This document shows, piece after piece, positions 48,001-60,000 of a stretch of DNA of 64,000 nt. The position numbers were made by a program, and so were the translations under genes. Source of the DNA: Aplidium turbinatum. Taxonomy: Eukaryota > Chordata > Ascidiacea > Aplousobranchia > Polyclinidae. Position 1 is the first letter of the stretch. Each line of letters begins with the position of its first letter. The notes under the pieces are model-generated. The model was not told where the DNA came from. It made no database searches and was given only the letters and a program-made list of their open reading frames with translations. The DNA lies in the NCBI GenBank assembly GCA_918807975.1, contig OU964919.1, positions 14,898,001 to 14,962,000 on the forward strand. The letters are read 5' to 3'.

Positions 48001-51000
48001 GGGGTCATGTGGGTTTGGCTACTAAACAGCTCCGGATTGATTTCTTCAAACGTTGCTCTTGGGACCATTCCTAACGATTTTCTTGCGGTATTGTAATCAG
48101 GAAGACCATGATCACGACCTCTCTGAAAATCACAAAGTTTTTGTGTTGATCTTGATACAATCTGGTATGATGTTGTCAATAATTAAAGCTAATTGTCATA
48201 CTTCAATCCAAGCAACGGGGAATGCGATGAAAAGTTTCTCACATTTCTCAATATAGCCAACTACGCCTTCCGCACTAGTGAGAGGGTGTCCGACGTTTTC
48301 TTCGTAAACAGTTTTTCGTAAAGCAATTCTTCGTAAAGTTAATTCTTTGTAAAACAATTCTTCCCAAAGCATTTATTCGTGCATGCAATGGAGATTTGAT
48401 GTCTACGAAGAAATGCTTTACGAAAAATTCTTTTACGGATTTCATTTCACCAACAACTGTTTACGAACAATTGTTTTACGAAGAATTGCTTACGAAGAAT
48501 TGCTTTACGAAGAATTGTTTACGAAGAATTCGCCTATAACCAGTGAGAGTAGGGTGGCTGGTTCTTTTCTCTCCGTCGCATTTCCATCAGTAACTATCCC
48601 AACCCTTTTTATTAGACCCTAGATCAGGGGTGGGGAACCTGCGGCCCGCGGGCCGAATGTGGCCCGCGTGACTGTTCCATGTGGCCCGCGTCAAAATTTC
48701 TTTACCCAAAATATATTGAAACAACAGCTCAAAAAAGAGTAGGCTCTGCATTCTCGGTATATTGCGAATGGCCGTCGATGAAGAAATGAAACGAAACGAA
48801 GTCGATCAGTTCATGAATAATCAGGGAAACCATGTCGTCGAACTCACTGATAGCCAATGGTTGTGTGACCTAGCGTTTATGGTTGACATTAGCGAGCACC
48901 TCTCCGAGCTCAACGTCAAGTTGCAGGGACCGAATCAGCTTTTGAACTCCTTGTTTGCAAAAGTGAAATCATTTGAAGCTAAACTACATCTGTGGAAAGT
49001 ACAACTTGAAAACAATAAGATGTTCTTAATAATGATGTTCCTAATAACTTCCAACATGAAATAGTAGATCTCCAGAATGACGGTACGTTGAAAGCGATGT
49101 ACCAAAACATTCCACAGCTCAACTTTTATCAAAGCTGCATAAATGCTGGTGATTTTCCAGTCATGCGTGAACATGCTTTGAAATATGTGTCTCTGTTTGG
49201 AAGCACCTACCGCTGCGAATCAGTTTTTTCTGTAAATAAAATTTCGAAATTTTTAGTGGCCCGCTTGTGTTATTTCTCATTTTATGTGGCCCGCAATACT
49301 GAAAAGGTTCCCCACCCCTGCCCTAGATAGAGATAAGCGGTGTATTTTAACAACCAGCTGACGCCGGGAGTTGAATCAGGATTAGGCTACGTGATTGGAA
49401 AATGAGCGCCTTATCCACTGGCCTATTCCACCGCTGTATTACAACGAAAAACCAAGCCACATAGACAAAAAAGGAATGAAGTTTAGAGATGACTACGTAA
49501 CTTCAAACCATGGATCAACTGCAGTACTTAAACTGTGAGAGTTAATGCAATAGCCTAACAGAAGAGGAAAAGCAACGACTTGGGAACAGGTACCATTTGT
49601 TGCGTACCATGCTTTTACAGTAGCCTACTCTGTATTGTAAATAGTAGGATAAGCTTCTGTAGTCTACTTTGGGCTACAGTAGCCTACTTGTTTTGAACGG
49701 TTAAGCCATTGTGTTATTCAATGCATTACTCATCTTCAAAAAACTTGTGTAAAGGTGATATAAAGCGCCTTCACAAAAAAAGAGTGTCTAGTAGGCTAGG
49801 CTATGTTGTTTCGCAATAAGAGTTCGCGAGGTTTTTCTACCAGAGTTATTGACGACAAATTGTTAAAATGCAATTTATTTTTTCACAAAGCAACAGGCCT
49901 AAATATCCAAACGTTTTTGTTGAATCAGCAATTTATTTAAAGTCACTGTAAAGTTGAATTTACATAACAGAAGGAAACAACCCAAACAACCACTTTATCT
50001 GGTCCATATCTGGTAGAGATCTAGTCAGATCAGTAGCCTATCCGATATGGTGAAAATGTGGAGTCCTGTGGACCAGATAAAGTGGTTATCTGGAAAGTCA
50101 AGTTCTTTGATTACCTGAATGTTAATAGCCATGAGATCACGTCTCGTAAAATCAAGAGGTCCAAATACGTTTCCTCGAAGATCAGGAGTGATAATGTTGT
50201 CTTCCCTTTCGCATATTTGACTTGCCATGCCCATCAAGAGTTCACTTATGTCCGATTCTTGCACAGCTTCCTGGCAAGAAAAAAGAAACGTAGTAAGATT
50301 TCTTTTTGAATTTAAATTCGTTCAATATATTTATTTTTTTGCACAATATTAGTAATTTACTTATCTGCACCAATACGCCCCATACAGTACCCTACCCACT
50401 GCGCTGTCCGCCCACAGATAAAGATCTATTCTATTGATATTATTGCTATATTAAGACTGTTGCTTTTCTTTTATAATAGACTACGCTACATGTAAACTAT
50501 TTTAGTTGAATTGTTGGTTTCCAATAAACAGTCATGGATCATAATCTTAGAATTTTTTTACTGAGTGAAGTAGCCCAAATTATTGCATCAGCGGAAGCGT
50601 TTAAAGTAAAAATGGTTCAATATTGTTTGTTACAGGCAGTCAAGCGTAAACAAAATTATTATTTTTGCTTTTTGAATTTCTTTTACAAACATCAATTTTT
50701 CTTTAAACAATTATCCGACAGCATAGGCTGCTTGTAGACGACTAACTGCACGTTCAAATGGTACTCACAATAGAATTCCAATAAGTATTGCACGTCCGAA
50801 GTCCTAATTTACCAATATGGGCTTTGTTGATATCGTTAAAATCTTGGTTGGATCCAGCAGTTATGTTGGTGGTTGTCCGAAATTGACAAGTTTGGCTGAA
50901 AAGAAATAGATTTTTACCGAATTGATTGCAGTAAACAAAGCTTAAAATACTCAATAGAAAAATACCAAACACCAAAATGTGCTGCATATCCCACAATATG

Positions 51001-54000
51001 TTTGACACAACACCAAAGAAAACTAATCGCCACTCAAGATAGTCTGATATCACTGCGTGTCAGCAAATGGTAAATTAGTATGCTTTGCTAATGTTCAGCT
51101 CTAAAAGCAACGACGCTCTAAACAAGATCTAAGAAGGAAATTTAAGTCACAATTTTAAGTTTATAGTTTGCTTTGAAACTGCAGGGCTCAGCCATTAACC
51201 CTAGAAATACCGGATATTTTTTCTTCAAGAGCTACCAAAGGGGTCGATTGACCCTAGCACTTAATATTGCTTGAAAACAATTTCCTGGACACTTTGCTGT
51301 AATAATCCTAATTTAAGTGTATCTGAAATCATTTGACAAAAAGGAATTAAATTATGTGATCAAACGATATCTAATTAACACTTTAGTCCAGGGGTTCTTA
51401 ACCGGGGGTGCCCGCACTCCTTAGGGGTGCGAGAGCTGTTCCTATGGGATGCGGAATGCTGAATGATTAGGGTTAGTTATAAAGGAATAATTAGGGAATC
51501 AGGATATTCCTGCCTGCTTCTTATAAAGAAAAAAAACAAAAAACGTTGATTCGTTTCTTGACTTGCGAACAGTAGTTGGCACCAACACACCACGGTTAGA
51601 TGCCATCATCAACAGGAAACAACATCAAAAACGCCGCTGAGCATGTTGTTTAACCACCACTACGGAGAAACTATTTTGCATTTTTCACATAACAAACAAA
51701 ATAAAGGCAGCTCTGGAGCCAACTGCTGACAATTGGTGAGGAAGAATTCGACGTCGTCCTCGACTTTTGCTATCTTAAGTGACATGATTGGCCAGTCTGG
51801 AGGCTGTAAGTAGGCTATGTCATGGTAGTGAGGATGCAAATGGTCTGGAAGAGTTTCTGTGAGTTTATCCCTGTTATGGACAAGGATATTTCTTTCTGTG
51901 GTCGAGGTCACATGCATAATATGTATGTAAGGACTGTTCTACTGCATGCACGTGAGACCTGATCCACCACTCTTGAAAAGCGAAATCGGCCATGTTGCAA
52001 TAATTTCCATAGAACGATGGATCTATTCAAAGTGCCTTTCTAACCAGGTGACGATGGAAGAGCTGAGATCCAGGTTTGGCAGCCATCAGCTTGAAGATGT
52101 CATTAATGGAGAAGGCTGCGTTGGTACCGACACGTGCAACGCATAAAATAAAACGCGAGGCCAAAGAAAGTTTTGTTCTTTAATGTCCATGGATATAACC
52201 CTTGTGAGTGTCCTAAGAAGCATTGACTAGACTACATTGGAGAAGATCTACGGTTGGCAAAACTGCAGATTTCGTCTCGGTCGACCCTCGGGGCAGGTGG
52301 AATGGAGAATGCCATCACAGAATAGAAGATTGTTGGCCACCAACCTTCGCACTGCGGGGAACAGGAGACGTTAAATTGTAGAGATGGATAGAGACACAAA
52401 TCACAAAAAAAAAACGCAATTTTCAGGTCCCCGTAGTCTATAAGGAAAGCATCATATTGTGTCATTTTAGTGTCCGTTATATGAATAAAGATTAAAGAAA
52501 CACAATGGTTTTGTTATTTACCTATGAAAACAACATTACTTTTGAGATTCTAGAAAGGGTGCGACAACTTGTCTGTGATTTCAAAGTGGTGCCAAGGAGG
52601 AACAAGGTTAAGAACCACTGCTTTAGTCAGAACTATTGTTTGATATCTGATTGAAAGGACGTTTGAAAGGCAGTTGTTGAAAGGGGGTTTGAAAGCCGTA
52701 GTTTTGGCTATAGGTCGTACAGTCGTACACAGGGAAATAATTACTGAACAATAGATGTTTGGTATTGCTTGCTGGTAGTGCTACAGGAAGCTCATTATCA
52801 GATCGAAATATTATTACTGGTTGAATAATATCACTGAGCAAGTATTAGCAGTCTTTATTGCGTAATAATTTATTGCGTAACTATGTTTTTGAGAGCATTT
52901 ATGCAAGGAAGTAGTCGTGGGGGTCAATCGACCCCTATGGTAGTTGACATAAAACTGGACAAAAATGCACAATTTTTTCATCGAATTTTTTTGCTATTCA
53001 ATTGGAGTGTGTAATAACCAAAATAAGAAGAAGTCAAAAAAGCAACTTTCTATGTTATGTATGTTTTGTTTATTTAACAAAAAACAAAGCAAAAAGGGTC
53101 AATTGACCCCTTTGGGAGTGCTAGGGTTAAAATTTATTCTTGTGCCAAAATTTATTTTATAAAAAGATTGATTTTGTGAGAGTGACATGACCTCAAAAAC
53201 TGCTATTGCAACGCGGCTTGTAGAAATTTATTTCTATGTCTTGATGTGGCACTGAAAAACTTTAACTTTGTGTTCTTTAGCATTCTTTAAGTCTATTTTG
53301 TGACATGAGTCCTTTTTACTAAGACGTTAAGCTCTTTGATTTAAATTTAGTGCAGGAAATTTAATTAGTCAAGGCTATTCCGGTAGAGTTATAAGCTTAG
53401 AATATTTTATTCTATTCACGATAAAATGTTATAAAAATGTTTACTTGTTAGGGTTAACTTTTGATCGACGGAAGACGCCAGGTGGCACTAGAGTGTGACC
53501 CCATCTCATTGCAGCGGATTGAAATACGTGGGTTATACCGGGGTGAACAGCCGATTTGTAACCTAAAAAATTGTTTTATTTTGATTGAAAAATAGTACAA
53601 ACACTGTAAACAACTTTTATTTACCAATTATTAAGCCGGTTTTGGGAAAAATACATTTACTCAGAGCTATGCAGACTGTGGATTTCGTCTAACAAATCAA
53701 GGAGTGCAAAAACCACTTGTGCATCGGTTATCCTACAAATTCGTATTATTAAGATGTGGTTTATTTTAAGATTAGGTTACTTTTACAACAACACATCTTG
53801 TAAAGTTTCTGTAAAATGCTAAGTCGTGCACCTTTAGGTGGAATAAAAAGATGTAGCCTAAAAAATTTCACTAAACCTCTATGACTTGATTTTTTTAAAG
53901 CGACATACCAACAGCCACTTTTTGGTTAGGCCTAAGAGTAGGCTATTCCATACAAGTTTTACTCAGCCGTAAAAAGTTGAAACCTTGTGTTTTGAGCAGT

Positions 54001-57000
54001 AAATTCGTAAAAAACAAGCCTAAAAATTAAGCATTCAAAAAGTACCTGTGTACTCTGTAACATTGTTACAAATTTCTCCTTCACGAAGTGGTCCACAATC
54101 TCCCAACAGACGAGGGAGCCAATCGTAAAGAACAATTTTCTACGAACGAAAAACGGTTAACCCTTTGAAGCACAATGTAACACATATGTTACATGATTTA
54201 TCGTCTAATTATACTTTTTGACTACTCGTTTTAGAGTTAGAAAAACTTTTTGACAAATAATAAAGGTTTAGTTATTTTTTTTTATTCAGTTGGAAACACC
54301 TGTTTTTCTCGAGCTTGCAATTTTGTTTTCCACCTTATAAAATACAATGCGCATTGTAAAAAAATTGTCTCATTTTCTTATATGCTTTTAATAGGAAAAA
54401 AAAAAAAAAATTATGAGCATTGTGTCTGCACCTGTTTGTACCTTAGATTCTTATACTTGTACTATAGACACACAAAACCGAGTAAAGGATCCGGATTTAA
54501 CATAAGCACGTTTATTTTTAACACTTAGAAAAAAAATACACTAAAACAATTTGTAATATCTGGTTGCGTTACTTAGCTTTGTGTGCTTATAGCAGAACAA
54601 GACAAATTTTTTACCGAAGCTTTATCTTGACGTTTAATCAGACGCAGTAATGGGTTGTCAGTTTAAAATGCATAGTGAAGACTCATTAAAGTTCAATACG
54701 TTTAATTTTTTTGTTTACTTGCGTTAACTTTTCATATTTTTTTATTGTTTTCGAACTTAGAACTGTAAAATCTGCCTTTGTTACCATACTTTCTTGTAAA
54801 TTGAACAAATTCATGAACAGCCATGAACCATTTTCGTTGCCATATGGATAATTTTTTATCACTTTCCAACTGTTTTGTTGATGATTAAGCTTTTAACTAT
54901 AGGCTTTCGCAATTTTACCAAAGATTTTCATTTTTTGCAAAAGTATGGTAGCCTATATGAGATGGCGAGCACAATTGATATTCTTGCAACTGATGAGATT
55001 AGCTAGAAAATTTAACCATGTTAATCTGTTGGTCAACGTAAAAGTACAAAAAGGCATCAATTTAAAACAATTAACTAGTGAAAGCAATGGGCAAAAATAT
55101 CCCCCTTAAAAAAAAACAAATTACTTGATGCGTGGCGATGTTCATTGCTCTTGCTTCATTGAAGACTTTTTCACCGCTATATTCTGGATGTTCATCTCCA
55201 ATTTTCCTTGCCAGGTAGTTATGATAACGAAACCATAACACACCAAAAGTGAGGAGAAAAGGATTTTCGTTTCCACGAGGGTTGCCAATCCCTAAAGTAA
55301 GAATTTTCAAACTAATAATCTGTCCCAGAAATGTCCACGTTTATAAATCCATTGAAAAAACTCATAAACTAGTCAATCAGAGATAAAATATAATTCATTT
55401 AACCTGACGTAATATTAAAACTACTAGAAATGTTCATCTAGTGTTATTCCATTTAATTACATTTGCATTAAAAAGTTTGTTGAAACGTCAAAAAAGAAAA
55501 AAAAAAATTCAAAAAGTGATGCCACAAGTCTGTTTTAATTTTAGTTAAAGGCTAAAGTCAAATAAGTACGCAACTTAAGAAATAAAAAAGTTTCCAACTT
55601 TTTATTCCAGTTTATTTCTGGCTGACGCTTTAAATATTTAAATTTATCTCAGCTTTCTATTGTCTGATTATTAAAAATTAAAATATAAATATCATCATGC
55701 GGTCAATCTTTTCTGTTATAATCGACTAATCAATTCAATAAAAGCAGCTTAACCCCCAAGTGCACTCTATTTGGCATGATCGTGTCATTGTAAGATTCTT
55801 TATTCTCGAACTGAAAAAGCCTTTTTGAAGCTTTGTCTGGAAGTCTTGCACTCTTGTAAAGGCTTTGAATCACAGACAGAGACCTGATCACCAAGATTGA
55901 CAAAGTGAAACCGTCGCTTGTTGCTTAGAACTCTTGACTTTTAGACTATAGATATTATAGCACTATTTAGGTTGGTGAGGCTTTAGTCTGTGCCAGTTTC
56001 TTTAATAAATTAATAGGGCCATGGTTACCTGTACCCAGTACTGTAGTGCAGTGTTTCCGGAGCTGCGCCGCACTACCTCACCGATGAAACTAAAAAAGCC
56101 CTGGCAGTACTGGTGCAGTAAAAGTTGCTATTATTTTATAAAACGTTAAAGCCAAAGTGACCAAAAAAACTCCGGTACCTTTAAACTTTCCGTTACACCC
56201 CTGCCTGTACCGACAGGTTAGCATCATAGAATTAATAGCACAAGTTGCAATTCAGACAGGAACAAACAATGCAACATCTACTCGAATGCCCTGTATTAAA
56301 AGCAATGCTCTTTGCATAGAATTTGGCCGAGCTCAACGACAGAGCAGAGGCTTGCGTGATGCTTTGGGCTGCGGTCGTGTGACACACGACGAAGAAGAAG
56401 CTCACAAGAACTTACTAAAAAATCGATATGCAGATTTCAGCTCATTATCTCTTGGAGGGGGTGGATTAGCCAACGGCAAACCGAGCGAATTCGTGGCTGG
56501 GAAGCGGCCTTCATCATTCAGCGAGATCAATTCTCCTCGACAGTCAGTTACATTCATCTGTCATGCAACGTACAACAAAGCTTTAGAATTAACATAGCCT
56601 GTTTTTTTTTAAACAATATGACAAAATTTAAAGCTTTAATGATATTTCATTCAATGAAAAGTCAAAGACATTTTTCTATCTTGTTTAAGGTTAATTAAAA
56701 CTTTCGGCTGATACAAGAAGAATTTTTAAAGTTTTGAAGTTGAAATTTGTCGCTTCTTTGACATTTTGTTTGTTATTCTATTGAACAGGTATTAATTTGT
56801 GGCGCAATTTGAGCATGGCAATCTAGTTTTGACTTTTAACTAGCGGCTGAACTAGTGAAAGCAATGCCTACATCCACTGAGTTGAGTAGGTTAGTAGCCT
56901 ACATCCACTGATGGGGTCTCTCTTAAGAAAATGGTCAAGACATTAGGCCCATTTATACTGCAAGCAGTTGTAGCGCCAAGTCTTAGCTTAACATTGTTTT

Positions 57001-60000
57001 TAAGCTGTCTTGCCATGCATAAGGTAGAACAATAAAAATTTAAAAAGTTTGAACAGTGGTATATTACTTTGAATATGCATTTGAGTTTAACTCGATGCTG
57101 GAAATCGAATTTTGTAAATTATGTCACTGGTTCGATAGGATAAAACATTTATAACATTTACCAAAATAAAACTTGGAAAATGATTGTTTTAGTTGTGAGC
57201 GCTTGGTGCTATTGGAAGGTATTTAAAATATACATCATTTATTTCGTATTCAACATGGCCCTTTGTTTCATTCATCAAATGACAAAGAACAGGGACTGCT
57301 TATGTCAAAGTGCAATAAAAAATCCACCACGCGTCAAGACTATCCGAGCATACGTATTTTCTTTTTAAATCTACACCATTAAAAGTTTTGTACAAATTGC
57401 AAAGTTGTTTACAATTTTATCGGCTACAAATTTGTTCAGTAAGCCAGTTTTAGGTTCCATCGCTCCAAGCACGAGCAGTTTTTCTGATATCGCCGATTAT
57501 CCTATATACGCCTATAGCATGTACTGTACAAAAGTAAGCAATGATAGTGACTTATCTGTCATCACACAAGATCAAGATAAACTGTGAAATTCCATACTTT
57601 GCTAGCTAGAATATTTTCCCGGTAGTTCTCATCACTCGAGCTGCGACTTGCACAATTGTCCTGATGGAGTCGCAAAGCATCCGCCCATGCTTTGCTAACC
57701 CCGTATGTCAGACCACCGTCAATGAATGGAGTAATCTCGTTCATCTGCAAAAAATCCGCAATTGTCATCCTTTTAACAGAAAAGTAGCAAAATAGAGAGA
57801 AAACAGTTCACTGGGAAGTGAAATTAAAAATTATGAAATATATTTTGTAAAGTTATTTAAGTTTTGCATTTTATACAAAGCTGAAAAGTAAGTCAGATTT
57901 CATGTTTAAAATCTTTAATATATTTTTTTGTTGATATTCATTCCACAACAAGCAATTTCACGTTTTTAACTGCGGTTGCTCTTATTAATCGCATTGCTGT
58001 AGAACTCTAAACCCGTCTTTACATCTTTTTATCTTTTTCGTCATAAAAACGTCTTTGGACACATAATTGATGTGCTGGCGCTTTCTTTGACAAATAGAAA
58101 ATAGAATATTGTATAAATGTTGCCCTGATCAAACTCTTCAACAAAGTAAATGTTATTCATAACAGTTTTATAGACTTTATAAAGAAGAACGTGGCATAAC
58201 CCCCGCAAGGTTATTGTACAGAAGAAAAAAAGAGATGCCAAAGAGAAAGTAGGTAAACTGCACAATGTGGATTTAGAGACGATGAAATCGAGGAAGAAAG
58301 GAGAAAATCTAGATAAGACTAAGTAGGCTGCAGTACTGTAACAATAACCAAGCAAATAAGATCTAATAAGATTCTGGTGGAAAAGTTAATTTTATCTAAT
58401 TTTTGTGGTCTATTCAAATATCAAAACTTGATTGAGTTTCGCTTTTAACAACATGATTGTTGCTTACTTCACAATGTTGATTTTAACGTTAAAATGTAAA
58501 TTTTAACGTTAAAGTATCAAAACTTTTTCATACAAAAAAACAAAAAAAAACAGAGGAATTGCGCACATCACAGTTGAACAAACCGTACTTTCCATTTAAA
58601 TATTTGAGAGTAAAATGTTCCTATATTTTTTGAACGTTGTTTACAACATAACCTATAATGTTAATAGTCTCCCGGCAATGACAAGTGTGCATATTAAAGA
58701 CAAAAAAAAATACCTTATACAAAACAACAACTGGGTTATAGGCCTACCTGCTGTCTTGGGTTATTTGGATTATAGCCGGTGATACCCTGGTCGTATCTAG
58801 ATCGTAGGAATGGTATTTCTACATTTTCCACATTTTCAAATGTGTAAAGCGAGTCTTGATCTGGGATCTTGATGTTGAAATACTCAGGAGGACATCCAGG
58901 TCTCTGGGCGTCCAAAATTTCTTCGACAACTTGCTGACCTAAACGTTACCAAAACTTAAAAGGATAACAGAAAGCAAACGTTTAAGAAGACTTCAAAAAC
59001 TATGCGGTGTTTTATTTCACTTTCAGGTCTCTTAAAATACTCTGGAAACTGAATGATTCGCGTCACGGTACAAAAGAACCCCCTGGACCCCTTTGTCAAC
59101 GCTATTGATGTGAAACGCTCCTGTTAGTTGCCGCTCAGGCGTGTCGAGATAAATTGCAGCTTTCGGCAAATGAATTTCTCTGTTCTGAACCCATGAGTTT
59201 TCTTACAATATAAAACGTATCAGATCAATTTCAGCAATTCTTGGACAAAAATTAAGTTCTGTACGACAATATGGGCAACGAAAAAAGAGATTTCTGAGAT
59301 TTGGCTGAGTGCGTTTACAGGCTGTAGCAGCAAATTCTGACTTTTTTTTAACTAAATAAAATAATATTAATTAATCAGTTTATTGAATAAGATTGTCGGT
59401 GTGTCAAAAAAATCTTAAAGCAAAATCACTGCTACCGTATAGTTGTTCATTCACAATTTTGCAAAAAAATACAACTGCCTGACTGTGTTTGAAAAGCTTT
59501 CAATGATTTGAAACTTAAAAAAGAAATCACAGCCTATTCATTTCCTTCAAATCGAAATTAATTGTTAGACAGCAAAAAGCGAAATCTTACCGAAAAAAAC
59601 AAGAAGTGCGGTTCGATTGACATAAGAACCCTCTCCGGTCGAGCCAGCCATTGTCTTTTCGCTCACAGTTCTAGGGTTAGGCCGATCGTCGCCAGATGGT
59701 GCATATGTGCCATCTTTGTAGTGAGATTCCAACAACCTTGTCAATGCAGACTCTGTGACGTAATCGGAGAATTTGTCAAGTGAAACTGATATAGAAAATC
59801 AAATTGTTTGCCAAGTTGGCAAACAACCGTTCTGAAAGCACGCTTAACTTGAAATGACGTCAGCACTTGCACGCTGTTATTCCAGGAATAGTGGATTATT
59901 GTTCAAAACGAAACCTAGACTAATTTAATCTTTCTTTGACTGACAAAAATTGAAAATTTCAAAAAGGGCAATTCACTTAGATCGCTTGTTAAAAGATTTC

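Noticed and set aside
51660-51917. 85-codon minus-strand frame inside a hAT
   Set aside because: No transposase or host domain could be recognised.
54166-54210. TTAACCCTTTGAAG as a possible second piggyBac end
   Set aside because: No opposite end with TTAA was found.
54985-55010. CTGATGAG followed by GAAA as a third hammerhead
   Set aside because: The stem II closing pair is absent and no stem I or cleavage triplet can be formed.
56157-56597. 146-codon plus-strand open frame
   Set aside because: It is the antisense shadow of DUOX exon 56416-56557, whose minus-strand product fits the peroxidase domain and joins its neighbours in phase.
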